Below, piece after piece: positions 1-10,100 of a stretch of DNA of 64,000 bases (the stretch's first letter is position 1; each line of letters opens with the position of its first letter). Under the pieces are notes generated by a model. The model saw only the letters and a list, made by a program, of their open reading frames with translations, made no database searches and had not been told where the DNA came from. The position numbers were made by a program, and so were the translations under genes. Source of the DNA: Cytobacillus firmus DS1 (lineage in GTDB: Bacteria; Bacillota; Bacilli; Bacillales; Cytobacillaceae); the NCBI RefSeq assembly GCF_000565285.1, contig NZ_APVL01000001.1, positions 310,001 through 374,000 of the forward strand, in the 5' to 3' direction.

Positions 1-44
1 ATTGGGAAGAGGAATACAAGCCTCAGGAAGAAAAAGTATCTTAA
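1..44 (+). CDS. 3' end of an upstream gene (partial, unidentified)
   Basis: Frame 3 reads WEEEYKPQEEKVS and ends at TAA 42-44, followed 14 bases later by an intrinsic terminator. The acidic, charged tail and terminator suggest a genuine gene end, but too little remains to identify the protein. Confidence 0.45.
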   Translation, partial: WEEEYKPQEEKVS

Positions 45-58
45 TAGAATGATAAGAG

Positions 59-88
59 ATGTCCGGCTGATGCCGGGCATTTTCTTTT
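59..88 (+). terminator. Intrinsic terminator of the upstream gene
   Basis: ATGTCCGGC and GCCGGGCAT form a 9-bp stem (one G-T pair) around a TGAT loop, followed by TTTCTTTT. Confidence 0.8.
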
Positions 89-133
89 ACAATTTTTAAA
101 CTGTTTTTACAATTTTCAGGTTATTTCTTAGCA
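86..133 (+). promoter_or_regulatory. Candidate Pho box upstream of phoX
   Basis: TTTACA at 86-91 and 106-111 flank TTAAAC at 96-101, with TTAGCA further on at 128-133, giving TT(A/T)ACA-like hexamers about 10 bases apart. This resembles Bacillus PhoP direct repeats. PhoP control of phosphatase-Tat operons is known in B. subtilis; here it is inferred from motif and gene content only. Confidence 0.4.
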
Positions 134-224
134 TTCTCTTAATATTCATCTTTTAGTATTGTACTTGGGTTTGGTACATAAATACGATGAAAACATTATC
201 AAATAATATGAAGAGGTGCTGAGG

Positions 225-1865
225 ATGACTGAATTGAATCGCCGCAAGTTTTTAACGTATGTTGGTACAGGTATGGGAGCATTGACTGTAGCTTCGACAG
301 GTTTGGGGGCAATGGTTCCAAAAGCGGAAGCTAAGGGGGTTGAGGCAGCCTCCCATTTATTCGGATTCCAGAAGAAAATCTCTGGCTTGAATTTTAAGCC
401 GATTGACCCGACGGATAAAGACGATCTTGTTTTGCCGCGTGGATACAAATACGATGTGGTGGCAGCCTATGGAGATGTGATTAATAAAAGCGGTGATACA
501 TTCGGCTTTAACAATGACTTTACATTATATTTTCCAATTGATAAGGACAAGCGCGGTCTCTTATGGGTGAATCATGAATATTCAAGCGATCTATTTGTTC
601 ATGGTGCAAGGCCGGCAAATGGCAAGTATACAGCAGCGCAAATTCAAAAAATGCTTTACAACCAGGGCGGATCGATAATCGAGGTATACCGTGATAATGA
701 AGGTACCTGGAAAATGGACACAGATTCCAAATATGCGCGCCGTATTACAGGCTTGACTCCGTTCCAGCTTACAGGTCCTGCCAAAGGTTCAAAAGCAGTG
801 GGTGGTGCAACGAATGTACAGGGGACTTTTGCCAATTGTTCCGGCGGCATGACATTGTGGGGCACTGTTTTATCAGCTGAGGAAAACTTCGAATCTACTT
901 CAAAGGATGCAGGATTAAATGATACACATTATGGCTGGATTGTGGAAATCGATCCGTTTGATCCCAATTTTAAGCCGCGCAAGCACACCGCCCTTGGTCG
1001 CTTCAACCATGAAAATGCAGCAGTCGGCTTGACGAATGACAATCGGGTTGTGGTTTATATGGGTGATGATAAGAAAGATGCCTGCGTGTATAAGTTCATC
1101 AGTAAAAATAAATATGTAAAATCCCGCGGAAAAGCAAATTCTGACCTTCTTGAAGAAGGGACGCTTTATGTGGCTAATATGGGCAGCGGAAAATGGGTGC
1201 CATTAACGATCGAAAATGTACAGAAAGCCGCAAAAGGGAATTCAGATCGTTTAAAGAAATTCCAGACACAGGCGGATGTGGCTGTTCACTGCCATGAAGC
1301 AGCTCTCCTTGTTGGCGGAACGCCTACTGACCGTCCGGAGGATGTGGAAATCAGCCCATTCGATAAAACGGTATTCATTGCCCATACAAACAATGATAAA
1401 CATGGAAACTTCCATGGCCATATTACCAGATTTATCGAAGAGGGAGATGACCTGGGGGCACTGGCTTTTGATTTTGAAATCTTTGCAGCCGGCGGAAAAC
1501 AGAGCGGCTTCAGTGCACCTGATAACCTGACTTTCGATAGCCTTGGCAATCTCTGGACTGTCACCGATATGTCTTCAAGCAAACTGAATACAGGAATCTA
1601 CACGCATTTTGCCAACAATGGCATGTTCGTCATCCCGACAATCGGAAAAAATACAGGAGAAGCCTTTCAGTTTGCTTCAGCTCCTGTTGAAGCGGAACTG
1701 ACTGGACCATCCTTTACACCAAACGAAACGACCCTGTTCCTGTCCATTCAGCATCCGGGAGAAGAGACGGAAGACCTGAACAATCTGACAAGCAAATGGC
1801 CGCACCGCAAGGGAGATACCATGCCGCGTCCGGGAGTTGTGGCAATTACAGGCTTCAAATACTAG
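225..1865 (+). CDS. phoX: PhoX-type (DUF839) alkaline phosphatase, Tat-exported
   Basis: A 546-residue protein of the PhoX/DUF839 family, calcium- and iron-dependent phosphatases that release phosphate from esters outside the membrane. The N-terminus carries a twin-arginine signal (NRRKFLTYVG) followed by a hydrophobic stretch and an Ala-rich cleavage region near AEAKG. I chose ATG 225 over the in-frame GTG 216 because AAGAGGTG lies at proper distance from the ATG. The next two genes are tatA and tatC, starting 9 bases downstream, so it is the obvious cargo of that translocase. In B. subtilis the equivalent operon position is held by PhoD, an unrelated phosphatase. Expression under phosphate starvation is inferred from the upstream repeats. 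Confidence 0.9.
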   Translation: MTELNRRKFLTYVGTGMGALTVASTGLGAMVPKAEAKGVEAASHLFGFQKKISGLNFKPIDPTDKDDLVLPRGYKYDVVAAYGDVINKSGDTFGFNNDFTLYFPIDKDKRGLLWVNHEYSSDLFVHGARPANGKYTAAQIQKMLYNQGGSIIEVYRDNEGTWKMDTDSKYARRITGLTPFQLTGPAKGSKAVGGATNVQGTFANCSGGMTLWGTVLSAEENFESTSKDAGLNDTHYGWIVEIDPFDPNFKPRKHTALGRFNHENAAVGLTNDNRVVVYMGDDKKDACVYKFISKNKYVKSRGKANSDLLEEGTLYVANMGSGKWVPLTIENVQKAAKGNSDRLKKFQTQADVAVHCHEAALLVGGTPTDRPEDVEISPFDKTVFIAHTNNDKHGNFHGHITRFIEEGDDLGALAFDFEIFAAGGKQSGFSAPDNLTFDSLGNLWTVTDMSSSKLNTGIYTHFANNGMFVIPTIGKNTGEAFQFASAPVEAELTGPSFTPNETTLFLSIQHPGEETEDLNNLTSKWPHRKGDTMPRPGVVAITGFKY

Positions 1866-1874
1866 GAGGTTACT

Positions 1875-2060
1875 ATGCTATCAAATATCGGGATACCAGG
1901 ATTGATTATTGTTCTAGTGCTGGCGCTGATCATTTTCGGGCCATCCAAGCTTCCTGAAATCGGAAGGGCATTCGGCACAACCCTGAAAGAATTCAAGAAA
2001 TCCACACGCGAACTTGTTTCCGACGAACAGCCGGAAGATAAGAAAAAAGAATTGCTATAA
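1875..2060 (+). CDS. tatA: Sec-independent translocase pore subunit TatA
   Basis: A 61-residue TatA/TatE-family protein: a single N-terminal membrane helix (residues 4-20), the conserved [11 protein letters not shown] hinge, a short amphipathic helix and a charged tail. It polymerises to form the pore for folded twin-arginine proteins. AGGAGG sits just before the ATG. It lies 9 bases after phoX and 55 bases before tatC, forming one operon. The length matches Bacillus TatAd/TatAy. A second, 72-residue paralogue lies at 56.0 kb. Confidence 0.95.
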   Translation: MLSNIGIPGLIIVLVLALIIFGPSKLPEIGRAFGTTLKEFKKSTRELVSDEQPEDKKKELL

Positions 2061-2115
2061 GAATGAATAGGGAAGGGAGGGATATCTTCCTTCCTTTTAT
2101 ATTGAGGTGATTAAT

Positions 2116-2841
2116 ATGAATAATGACGCAGTGAATGTCCTCCAGCATTTTGAAGAGCTCCGGAAGAGGCTGATGATTATAGCTGCTGTCTTTATAGCAT
2201 TCTTGGCACTATCCTTTATTTTCGTCAGCGACATTTACCAGTGGCTGGTTAAAGATCTGGACTTTAAATTGGCTGTTCTCGGTCCCTCTGAGATTCTATG
2301 GGTCTATTTTATGCTTGCGTCAGTTGTCGCCATTGCAGCCGCCATCCCGGTAGCTGCCCATCAAATCTGGCTGTTCGTCAGCCCGGCGCTCACCGGAATG
2401 GAGAAAAAGGTGGCATTATCCTATATTCCCGCGTTATTTTTCCTGTTCATTACCGGTATAGCATTCGGATATTTCATTCTTTTGCCGCTGGTTCTGAATT
2501 TTTTAATGACCTTATCGGGAGATATGTTCACCGCCTTTTTTACAACGGAAAAATACTTTCAATTCGTGCTGCATTTAACACTGCCATTCGGCTTTCTGTT
2601 CGAGCTTCCGGTTGTGATTATGTTCCTGACCAGCCTTGGCATCCTCAATCCCTATTCGCTGCAGAAGATAAGGAAGTATGCCTATTTCGTGCTGATTGTG
2701 GTGGCGATTTTAGTTACACCGCCCGATTTTATTTCAGATATTTTGGTTACATTGCCTCTCCTGCTGCTGTACGAGGCGAGTGTAAGCCTGTCCAAAATTA
2801 TATATAACAGAAAGCTGAAAAAGCAGGCTGTTTTGCAGTAA
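2116..2841 (+). CDS. tatC: Twin-arginine translocase receptor subunit TatC
   Basis: A 241-residue polytopic protein with six predicted membrane helices, N-terminal HFEELRKRL and an inner GILNPYSLQKIRKYAYF segment typical of TatC, which recognises the RR signal and recruits TatA. ATG 2116 has GAGGTG six bases upstream and is preferred to the in-frame GTG 2107 that lies within that ribosome binding site. It is the third gene of the phoX-tatA-tatC unit. A second TatC lies at 55.3 kb. A short palindrome (GGAGTTAACTCC) lies downstream at about 2889-2900, but no strong terminator was seen. Confidence 0.96.
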   Translation: MNNDAVNVLQHFEELRKRLMIIAAVFIAFLALSFIFVSDIYQWLVKDLDFKLAVLGPSEILWVYFMLASVVAIAAAIPVAAHQIWLFVSPALTGMEKKVALSYIPALFFLFITGIAFGYFILLPLVLNFLMTLSGDMFTAFFTTEKYFQFVLHLTLPFGFLFELPVVIMFLTSLGILNPYSLQKIRKYAYFVLIVVAILVTPPDFISDILVTLPLLLLYEASVSLSKIIYNRKLKKQAVLQ

Positions 2842-2946
2842 AGAATGAACATTGGAATTATTTTCAAAACGCATATTGGATATTTATGGAGTTAACTCCT
2901 TTCTTAAATGGGTATAGCCTATTAAGTCATTTAAGGAGTGTGAAGC

Positions 2947-4080
2947 ATGAGAGCTGTAACTTATCAGGGAGCGAAAGATATTCAAGTGAAAAATGTAGAG
3001 GATCCCAGAGTTGAAAAAAGGGATGATGTTATTATCCGGATCACATCAACAGCCATTTGCGGATCGGATCTTCACTTATATCAGGGAAACATGCCATTGC
3101 GGCCCGGGTATATTATCGGGCATGAACCGATGGGAATCGTTGAGGAGACAGGCCCTGATGTGACGCGGGTAAAAAAAGGCGACAGGGTAGTCATCCCATT
3201 TAATGTGTCGTGCGGGCATTGCTTCTACTGCCAGCATGATATGGAAAGCCAATGTGACAATTCCAACCCCCATAACGATTCAGGCGGCTATTTTGGCTAT
3301 ACAGAGAAATATGGAAATCATCCCGGCGGCCAGGCAGAGTTTTTAAAGGTGCCCTTTGGCAATTTCATGCCCTTTGTCATACCGGAATCATGCGAACTGG
3401 AGGATGAATCGCTGCTCTTTTTATCGGATGTTCTGCCGACAGCATATTGGAGCGTGGAACATTCAGGCGTTAAAGCGGGAGATACGGTCGTCGTCCTCGG
3501 CTGCGGCCCTATCGGGTTAATGACCCAAAAATTCGCCTGGATGAAAGGAGCTAAACGGGTAATAGCAATAGACCATCTTGATTACCGTCTGAATCACGCC
3601 AAACTCACCAATGATGTGGAGGTCTATGACTTCACGAAATATGATGACATGGGTGCTTATCTAAAAGAAGTTACCCAGGGCGGAGCTGATGTGGTCATCG
3701 ATTGCGTAGGCATGGACGGGAAGAAATCCGCAGTGGAAAAGATTGAACAGAAACTGAAGCTGCAGGGTGGAACGCTTGGCCCGATCCAAATTGCGACGAA
3801 AGCCGTACGTAAATTTGGGACAGTCCAGCTGACAGGTGTGTACGGGCTGACTTACAATATGTTCCCGCTGGAGGAATTTTTCTCGAGAAATGTTACCATT
3901 AAAATGGGACAAGCCCCTGTTGTGCACTACATGCCTGAGCTGTTCGAAAAGATCACAAACAAGGAATTTGATCCAAAGTCAATCATTACTCATCAGATTC
4001 CTCTCGAAGAAGCAGGTCGTGCATATAAGATTTTTAATGACCATGAAGATGACTGCATTAAAGTCATCTTAAAACCTTAG
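2947..4080 (+). CDS. Zinc-dependent alcohol dehydrogenase (MDR superfamily; AdhB/formaldehyde-dehydrogenase-like)
   Basis: A 377-residue medium-chain dehydrogenase. The GroES-like domain has the catalytic-zinc Cys in ICGSDLH and the GHE motif, and a structural-zinc cluster in SCGHCFYCQHDMESQC. The Rossmann domain shows VLGCGPIGLM at about residues 185-195. Length and the long insertion resemble glutathione-independent formaldehyde dehydrogenase-like proteins such as B. subtilis AdhB. The substrate cannot be read from the sequence. AAGGAGTG precedes ATG 2947. It appears monocistronic, with a strong terminator at 4093-4124. Confidence 0.88.
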   Translation: MRAVTYQGAKDIQVKNVEDPRVEKRDDVIIRITSTAICGSDLHLYQGNMPLRPGYIIGHEPMGIVEETGPDVTRVKKGDRVVIPFNVSCGHCFYCQHDMESQCDNSNPHNDSGGYFGYTEKYGNHPGGQAEFLKVPFGNFMPFVIPESCELEDESLLFLSDVLPTAYWSVEHSGVKAGDTVVVLGCGPIGLMTQKFAWMKGAKRVIAIDHLDYRLNHAKLTNDVEVYDFTKYDDMGAYLKEVTQGGADVVIDCVGMDGKKSAVEKIEQKLKLQGGTLGPIQIATKAVRKFGTVQLTGVYGLTYNMFPLEEFFSRNVTIKMGQAPVVHYMPELFEKITNKEFDPKSIITHQIPLEEAGRAYKIFNDHEDDCIKVILKP

Positions 4081-4092
4081 CTGTTATACACT

Positions 4093-4124
4093 AACCGGCC
4101 TGGATATACCAGGGCCGGTTTTTT
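4093..4124 (+). terminator. Intrinsic terminator after the alcohol dehydrogenase
   Basis: AACCGGCC and GGCCGGTT form a perfect 8-bp stem, followed by TTTTTT. Confidence 0.9.
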
Positions 4125-4222
4125 GAAGTTTAAGAATATAACATAATATACATGTTTCGACACAAACGTATATAATAGTGCTAAAGGTATATTATTAATA
4201 GAGTTATCCAAGGAGCATGTAA

Positions 4223-5470
4223 ATGAAAGGCTTTAATCAAGTTACTTTGATAAAGGAAGAAACAAAAGCAGTCACCGTTTTTATCTGGCTGTTTTATATT
4301 ATTTTAACACTTTATGATTTATTTTATTATTATCTGCTTCCCCTCAATACAGGCGGCACTACCGGGCTGCCAAATGGCGGACTTGGTTGGGGGTATTACC
4401 TGGCTATTATCTTGCTCTTGCCCTTAGCGGTTTATCTAATCAGGACAAAACGCCCTTTTCAGGTAAAATACTTATTTTTTGCAGGTTTTTTTCTGATAGA
4501 TTTTAGTAACAGCATGCTGATCTATTTGGGTGAGTCGAAGGAATTTCAGAGCGGAAGCGCAGTAGAGCTTTTGTTTATTATATTTGCGCCGATTTTTGTG
4601 AATAAGCGCTATTTTTGGATAGTAACGGGCGGAATGATAGCAAAGTATCTTCTGGCTGGTTTACTGTTGAGCAGCCAGAAGGTAATGGTGCCAATCGTGC
4701 TTATGGTCATTTTTTCAAGTGTTTCATATGTTCTGCTTAACCGCTTCTATTCATATATTCACTCGCTGACACATGTTTTCCAGGAACTTCGCCAGACGGA
4801 AAAGCTGGCTGCTGTCGGACAGATGGCTTCGGCAGTGGGCCACGAAGTGAGAAATCCTTTAGCAGCATTAAGAGGGTTTACTCAGCTGCAGATGGAAAAA
4901 CACCCTGAAGATAGGGATCGATATAAAATTATGATTGAGGAAATCGACCGGATTAATCTGATTGCCGATGATCTTATGATCCTGAGCAAACCAAGGCTGC
5001 CTATGTTTAAAAGGGTTGAACTGAATTCAGTGATTCAATACGTCCTCTCGATTATTAAAGAACAGGCGGCCAATCAGAATATCCGTTTTGAAACAGAGAA
5101 TCTGAAATCCCTTCCTAAAGTGCAATGTGACGAACATATGCTGAAGCAGGCATTTATTAATCTGATCAAAAATGCGATGGAATCTATGACAGAAGGCGGC
5201 ACGATCCTGATTACGGCTAAAATGGCGGAGAATGACAGCGTTCTGATCAGCATTAAAGATGAAGGCTGCGGAATTGGTACCGAAAATATAGATCAGGTAT
5301 CGGATCCGTTTTATACAACTAAACCGGATGGAACCGGTCTGGGTCTGATGGTTACCAAGCAGATTATGGTTGAACACAAGGCGGGAATCACATTTGAAAG
5401 TGAAGTGGGGAAAGGGACAATTGTGAACCTTACGATTCCTATAGAGCAGCCCAGAATAAAAGAATCTTAG
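4223..5470 (+). CDS. Membrane sensor histidine kinase (sporulation-kinase-like), orphan
   Basis: A 415-residue kinase. Residues 15-180 hold about five or six membrane helices with little extracytoplasmic sequence. The HisKA domain follows with the phospho-accepting His207 in GHEVRNP, then a HATPase domain with [10 protein letters not shown] (N box), DEGCGIG (G1) and GTGLGLMV (G2). The layout resembles the KinB class that feeds the sporulation phosphorelay, which is an inference from domain order. No response regulator is adjacent, so the partner is elsewhere. AAGGAG precedes the ATG. Confidence 0.9.
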   Translation: MKGFNQVTLIKEETKAVTVFIWLFYIILTLYDLFYYYLLPLNTGGTTGLPNGGLGWGYYLAIILLLPLAVYLIRTKRPFQVKYLFFAGFFLIDFSNSMLIYLGESKEFQSGSAVELLFIIFAPIFVNKRYFWIVTGGMIAKYLLAGLLLSSQKVMVPIVLMVIFSSVSYVLLNRFYSYIHSLTHVFQELRQTEKLAAVGQMASAVGHEVRNPLAALRGFTQLQMEKHPEDRDRYKIMIEEIDRINLIADDLMILSKPRLPMFKRVELNSVIQYVLSIIKEQAANQNIRFETENLKSLPKVQCDEHMLKQAFINLIKNAMESMTEGGTILITAKMAENDSVLISIKDEGCGIGTENIDQVSDPFYTTKPDGTGLGLMVTKQIMVEHKAGITFESEVGKGTIVNLTIPIEQPRIKES

Positions 5471-5619
5471 GGGATGTACCTTTAATGTGCATCCTCTATT
5501 TATATTTAGGACGAATGGCCGATATAAACAGAGAGATAATAGTTGCTATTTACCTACTTGTTATACATAATATATACAATACATGTACAAAATGGCTAAA
5601 GGGCCGGGGGGACACGACT

Positions 5620-6936
5620 ATGCTATTTCAGTTAAGAAAGAAGAATCCACCTTTATTTTTTCAGCCGGAAATGAGCTTTCCAGGATTAGAGGAAACAGTG
5701 GATGTAAAAGATAAGCGTATTTCAGAACGATTGTGGTATATGGGCTTTTCAAAGAAGCATCTTGAGACACTTCAGGATCTGAACCCTGTGATTTCACCAC
5801 TGCTGGATGAACTGCTTCAGAAGGTTTTGGATCATCTTTATAAGCAGTCGCCATTAAAGAGAATTGCTGAAAATAATACAAGCAGAGAAAGGTTATATGG
5901 CGTATTTGTCCGGTACTTCCAGAGCTTATTAAGCGGCAATCTTGATGAGGAATACTTCGCGATGAGAACTCGGATTGGCAATACCCATAACGGGGCTGGT
6001 CTTCCAGTTGAGTGGTTTCTGGCCACATATTCTGCCATTAATTCATTATTGGTTCCTAAGGTCGTGGCGGAACTGCACCAGGACCCTGAGAAGCTGACGA
6101 ACGCATTGCTGGCTCTTACGCATATCATCAATTTGGATTCCCAGCTTGTTGTTGAAAATTATCTGCAGGCCAGAATGAATGAACTGAATGTATTAAATGA
6201 TTCGAATGCCCAGCTGCAAAAAGAATTAAATTCGATCAGCCAGGAAGTAGCAGCCTCGGTCCAGCAGACGGAAGCTTCGATCAATGAGACAAGCTTAAAA
6301 GCTGATCAAATCCGCAGTGAAACCGAAACAACGCAAAAGAGCAGTAAAAATCTGCTGAACCTGACTAATCTCAACCAAACGCAGATGGACGAGATGGTTC
6401 ATGCATTCAATAAAGTTCTTCAGGATGTGGAGCAGTCTATAAGCGGAATTGAAGCATTAAAAGGAATCTCGGAGCAAATTATTACGATGACAAAAGGGAT
6501 TGAGGATATTGCCGATCAGACGAATCTGCTGGCGCTGAATGCATCAATTGAGGCGGCCCGGGCGGGTGATGAAGGCCGGGGATTTGCCGTAGTGGCTACC
6601 GAAGTGAGGAAACTGGCAGAAAACTCTAAGAAGATGAGCAGCCATATCAAGGAACAAATCGAAAAAAGCGACAATCAAATCAGCGTGCTGGTTGATACGA
6701 TGAACTCCATGAATCTCTCAACAAAAGAATCACAAGCTCAGATTCAGCAGGTAAAAGGCGGGCTTGTTACCGTAAAAATGGAAATGGAACAGTATCTGGA
6801 CATGTTCGGCCGCAACAAAACGGACCTTGACAGCATCGTTCAGTCCATTCAGGAAATTAATCATACAACTGAAAGTCTTTCCCTTCTTGCAAATGAGCTG
6901 AAGGAAAAGGCTGAGGGCGGAGATAGGAATCTTTAA
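5620..6936 (+). CDS. hemAT: Globin-coupled aerotaxis transducer HemAT
   Basis: A 438-residue soluble chemoreceptor. Residues 30-190 form a sensor-globin domain, with the proximal haem ligand expected at His123 in [11 protein letters not shown], the same number as in B. subtilis HemAT. The C-terminal half is a methyl-accepting signalling domain with the hairpin motif [18 protein letters not shown]. No membrane segment is present, as expected. ATG 5620 matches the family length; the frame is open upstream to 5485 but that part is not conserved in character. It binds oxygen and signals through CheA/CheW, which are not in this window. Its own terminator follows. Confidence 0.95.
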   Translation: MLFQLRKKNPPLFFQPEMSFPGLEETVDVKDKRISERLWYMGFSKKHLETLQDLNPVISPLLDELLQKVLDHLYKQSPLKRIAENNTSRERLYGVFVRYFQSLLSGNLDEEYFAMRTRIGNTHNGAGLPVEWFLATYSAINSLLVPKVVAELHQDPEKLTNALLALTHIINLDSQLVVENYLQARMNELNVLNDSNAQLQKELNSISQEVAASVQQTEASINETSLKADQIRSETETTQKSSKNLLNLTNLNQTQMDEMVHAFNKVLQDVEQSISGIEALKGISEQIITMTKGIEDIADQTNLLALNASIEAARAGDEGRGFAVVATEVRKLAENSKKMSSHIKEQIEKSDNQISVLVDTMNSMNLSTKESQAQIQQVKGGLVTVKMEMEQYLDMFGRNKTDLDSIVQSIQEINHTTESLSLLANELKEKAEGGDRNL

Positions 6937-6966
6937 CTGCCAATATAATAACTATTTAAAATGATG

Positions 6967-6994
6967 CAGCATCCTTTGAGGGTGCTGTTTTTTT
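6967..6994 (+). terminator. Intrinsic terminator after hemAT
   Basis: CAGCATCC and GGGTGCTG form an 8-bp stem (one T-G pair), followed by TTTTTTT. Confidence 0.9.
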
Positions 6995-7139
6995 AGGTAT
7001 TTAGAAAGTGATTTTTACAAAAAATTAATAAATTGCCACACGAATTGCTCCTAATTGCTCATTCTCAAATAAGTCTAAAAATAGATAGAATTATGAATGT
7101 TATCATCCTAATCTACTAAAATCGAGGAGATGTATTCAT

Positions 7140-10100
7140 TTGAAAAATCCTGCGCGCAAATTAGGTAAAACAATTCTTGCTGCAACGATGTCCCTTTCTG
7201 TCTTAGCAGCACCTGTTTCATATGATTCTGTCATGGCGGCAAAACCTGATCATGCGAGTAAACCGGAACACAAATCCAGCCATGAAGTAAGCCTGCGGAT
7301 ACTGGGAACAACAGATATACATACACACCTTTATAACTATGATTATTATAAAGATGCAGAAACCATTGAATTTGGACTGGCTAAAACAGCTACCTTAATC
7401 AAACAGGCAAGGAAAGAAGCAAAGAATACATTATTATTTGACAACGGCGACTTAATTCAGGGAAATCCGCTTGGCGATTATAAAGCAAAAGTAGATAAGC
7501 TTGAGGATGGGGAAATGCATCCTGTATTCAAGGCTATGGAACTATTAGATTATGATGCCGCTACGGTAGGAAACCATGAATTCAACTATGGCCTCGATTA
7601 TTTGGATGAGGTCCTGGATGATTCGCCATTTCCTTATGTAAATGCCAATGTCTACAAAGATGACCACGATCAAAATCCGAAAAACGATGAAAATTACTTT
7701 AAACCATATAAAATCATCAAGAAAAAAGTGGTTGACGAAAAAGGCCGAAAACAGGTCATTAAGGTTGGGGTTATCGGTGCTGTAACTCCGCAGATTACAC
7801 AATGGGATAAAGCCAATCTTGATGGGGAAATCATTACAAAAGACATTGTACAATCAGTAGAAGCCAATATTCCTAAAATGAAAAAAGACGGGGCCGACAT
7901 TATCATTGCACTCGCGCACTCCGGCATGGGGGACGCGGCATATGCTGAGATGGAAGAAAATGCAGCCTACGATTTAACAAAAATTAAGGGAATTGATGCG
8001 GTCATTTCCGGACACAACCATAAGAATTTTCCGGGAGATTTCACCGATCTTCCTGGTGTGGATACAAAAAAGGGAACGGTCAACGGAGTGCCGTTCATCA
8101 TGCCGGGCAGTTGGGGCAACCAGCTTGGCGTTATGGACCTGACCATTGCCAAGGTGAAGGGCAAGTGGCAAGTGAAGGATTCCCAGTCATCTTTAAGGTC
8201 TATTTTCAGAAGCTATAAAAATGAATCCGGTGCGACCGTCAAGGAAAGCCTTGCAGATGCAGATCCTGCTATTTTGAAAGCTGTAAAGGAAGAGCATGAA
8301 GGAACCTTGAATTATGTCCGCCAGCCTGTCGGGGAAACAACAGCTGATATTCACAGCTATTTTGCACTCGTAAAAGATGATCCGTCCATTCAAATTGTGA
8401 CCAATGCACAGAGGTGGTATATCGAGAAGCAATTAATAGGAACACCAGATGAAAATACACCAGTGCTTTCAGCGGGAGCACCTTTTAAAGCAGGCGGACG
8501 CAACGGGGCGAGCTATTACACATATATTCCAGAAGGCACAATCGCCATTAAGAATGTAGCCGATCTATACCTGTATCCGAATACAGTCGCTACGGTAAAA
8601 ATTAAAGGAGCAGATGTGAAAGAATGGCTTGAAATGTCGGCAGGCCAGTTCAATCAGATCAAAGAAAATGAAGCGGAAGAACAGTCATTGATAAATAATG
8701 ATTTCCCAACCTATAACTATGATGTAATCGATGGTGTGACATATGAGATCGATGTAACAGAACCTGCCAAGTATGATAAAGATGGCAAGCAGGTTAATGC
8801 CGATGCAAGCAGAATCAAAAATCTTCAGTATAACGGAGCGCCTATTGATCCAGATCAGGAATTCATCGTTGTGACAAATAATTATCGGGCCAGCGGCACT
8901 TTCCCTGGAGTCAGAAACAACACAGCAGTAGAGCTTTATCCGGATGAAAACCGCCAGGCGATCATTGATTATATCCGTGAAGAACAAACCATCGATCCTT
9001 CTGCAGATGCCAATTGGTCATTTGCACCGGTTGCCGGTGAAGTAAATGTAACGTTCGAATCTTCACCGGATGCAAAGAATGCGATTGCTGAAGGCAGTGG
9101 AATAGGCTATGCGGGGGAAGCAGCAAATGGTTTTGCGAAATATTCACTTCAATTCCCGGAGCCAAAGCAATTTGAAGTCCAGCTTTTGGGAATCAATGAT
9201 TTCCACGGCCAGCTTGATACATTTAATGCCGGCTTGAATGCGGGTGGAATCGAATATTTAGCTGCACATTTAAAACAGCGTGAAGCAGCTAATGCCAATA
9301 CAATCATGCTGCATGCCGGTGATGCAGTCGGGGCGAGCTCCCCTGTTTCTGCCCTTCTTCAGGACGAGCCAACCATTAATATGCTTAATGAGATCGGTTT
9401 TGATATAGGTACAGTCGGCAACCATGAATTCGATGAAGGGGTAGACGAAATGCTCCGTCTCATCAATGGCGGTGCCCATCCTAAAACGGTGGAGAAGTAT
9501 GGCGAGTTTGAAGGAGCAGACTTTCCGTATGTTGCAGCAAATGTAGTTGATGAAACAACAAAGGAACCAATCCTTGATCCATATATTATTAAAGAAGTAA
9601 ATGGAGTGCCTATCGGCTTTATTGGCATTGCCTATTCCGATACTCCTGGAATCGTAACGCCCAGCGGGACAGCTGGAGTAGAATTCACAGACGAAGCGGA
9701 AGCAATCAACAGGTACACGGCAGAGCTGAAGGAGCAGGGCGTTAAATCGATTGTGGTCATTACTCACAACCCTGCAGTGTCTGATTTGGATGGGGCTAAT
9801 CCTCAAGAAGAACTCGCTGAAATTGCAAATGCGGTTGATGATGAAGTGGATGTGATGTTCGGCGGGCACAACCATAAGTACACAAACACTGTAGTAGACG
9901 GAAAATTGCTTGTTCAATCTTATTCCTATGGTACAGCTTTTTCTGATGTGGATTTAACAATTGATCCAGTTTCGGGAGATATTGTTGCTAAAAAAGCCGA
10001 AATCGTAAGCGCCACACGTGATATTGAACCAAATGCAGAAATCAAGGAAATGCTGGATGTTTATATTGCTGATGCAGCTCCAATTTTAAATGAGGTTATC

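Noticed and set aside
2889-2900. GGAGTTAACTCC palindrome as a terminator of tatC
   Set aside because: The stem is only four base pairs with a TTAA loop and a short T run; could be chance or an operator, not enough to call.
9270-9917. 215-codon minus-strand frame inside yfkN
   Set aside because: It lies entirely within the second metallophosphatase domain coding sequence, with no start signals: a shadow of the real gene.
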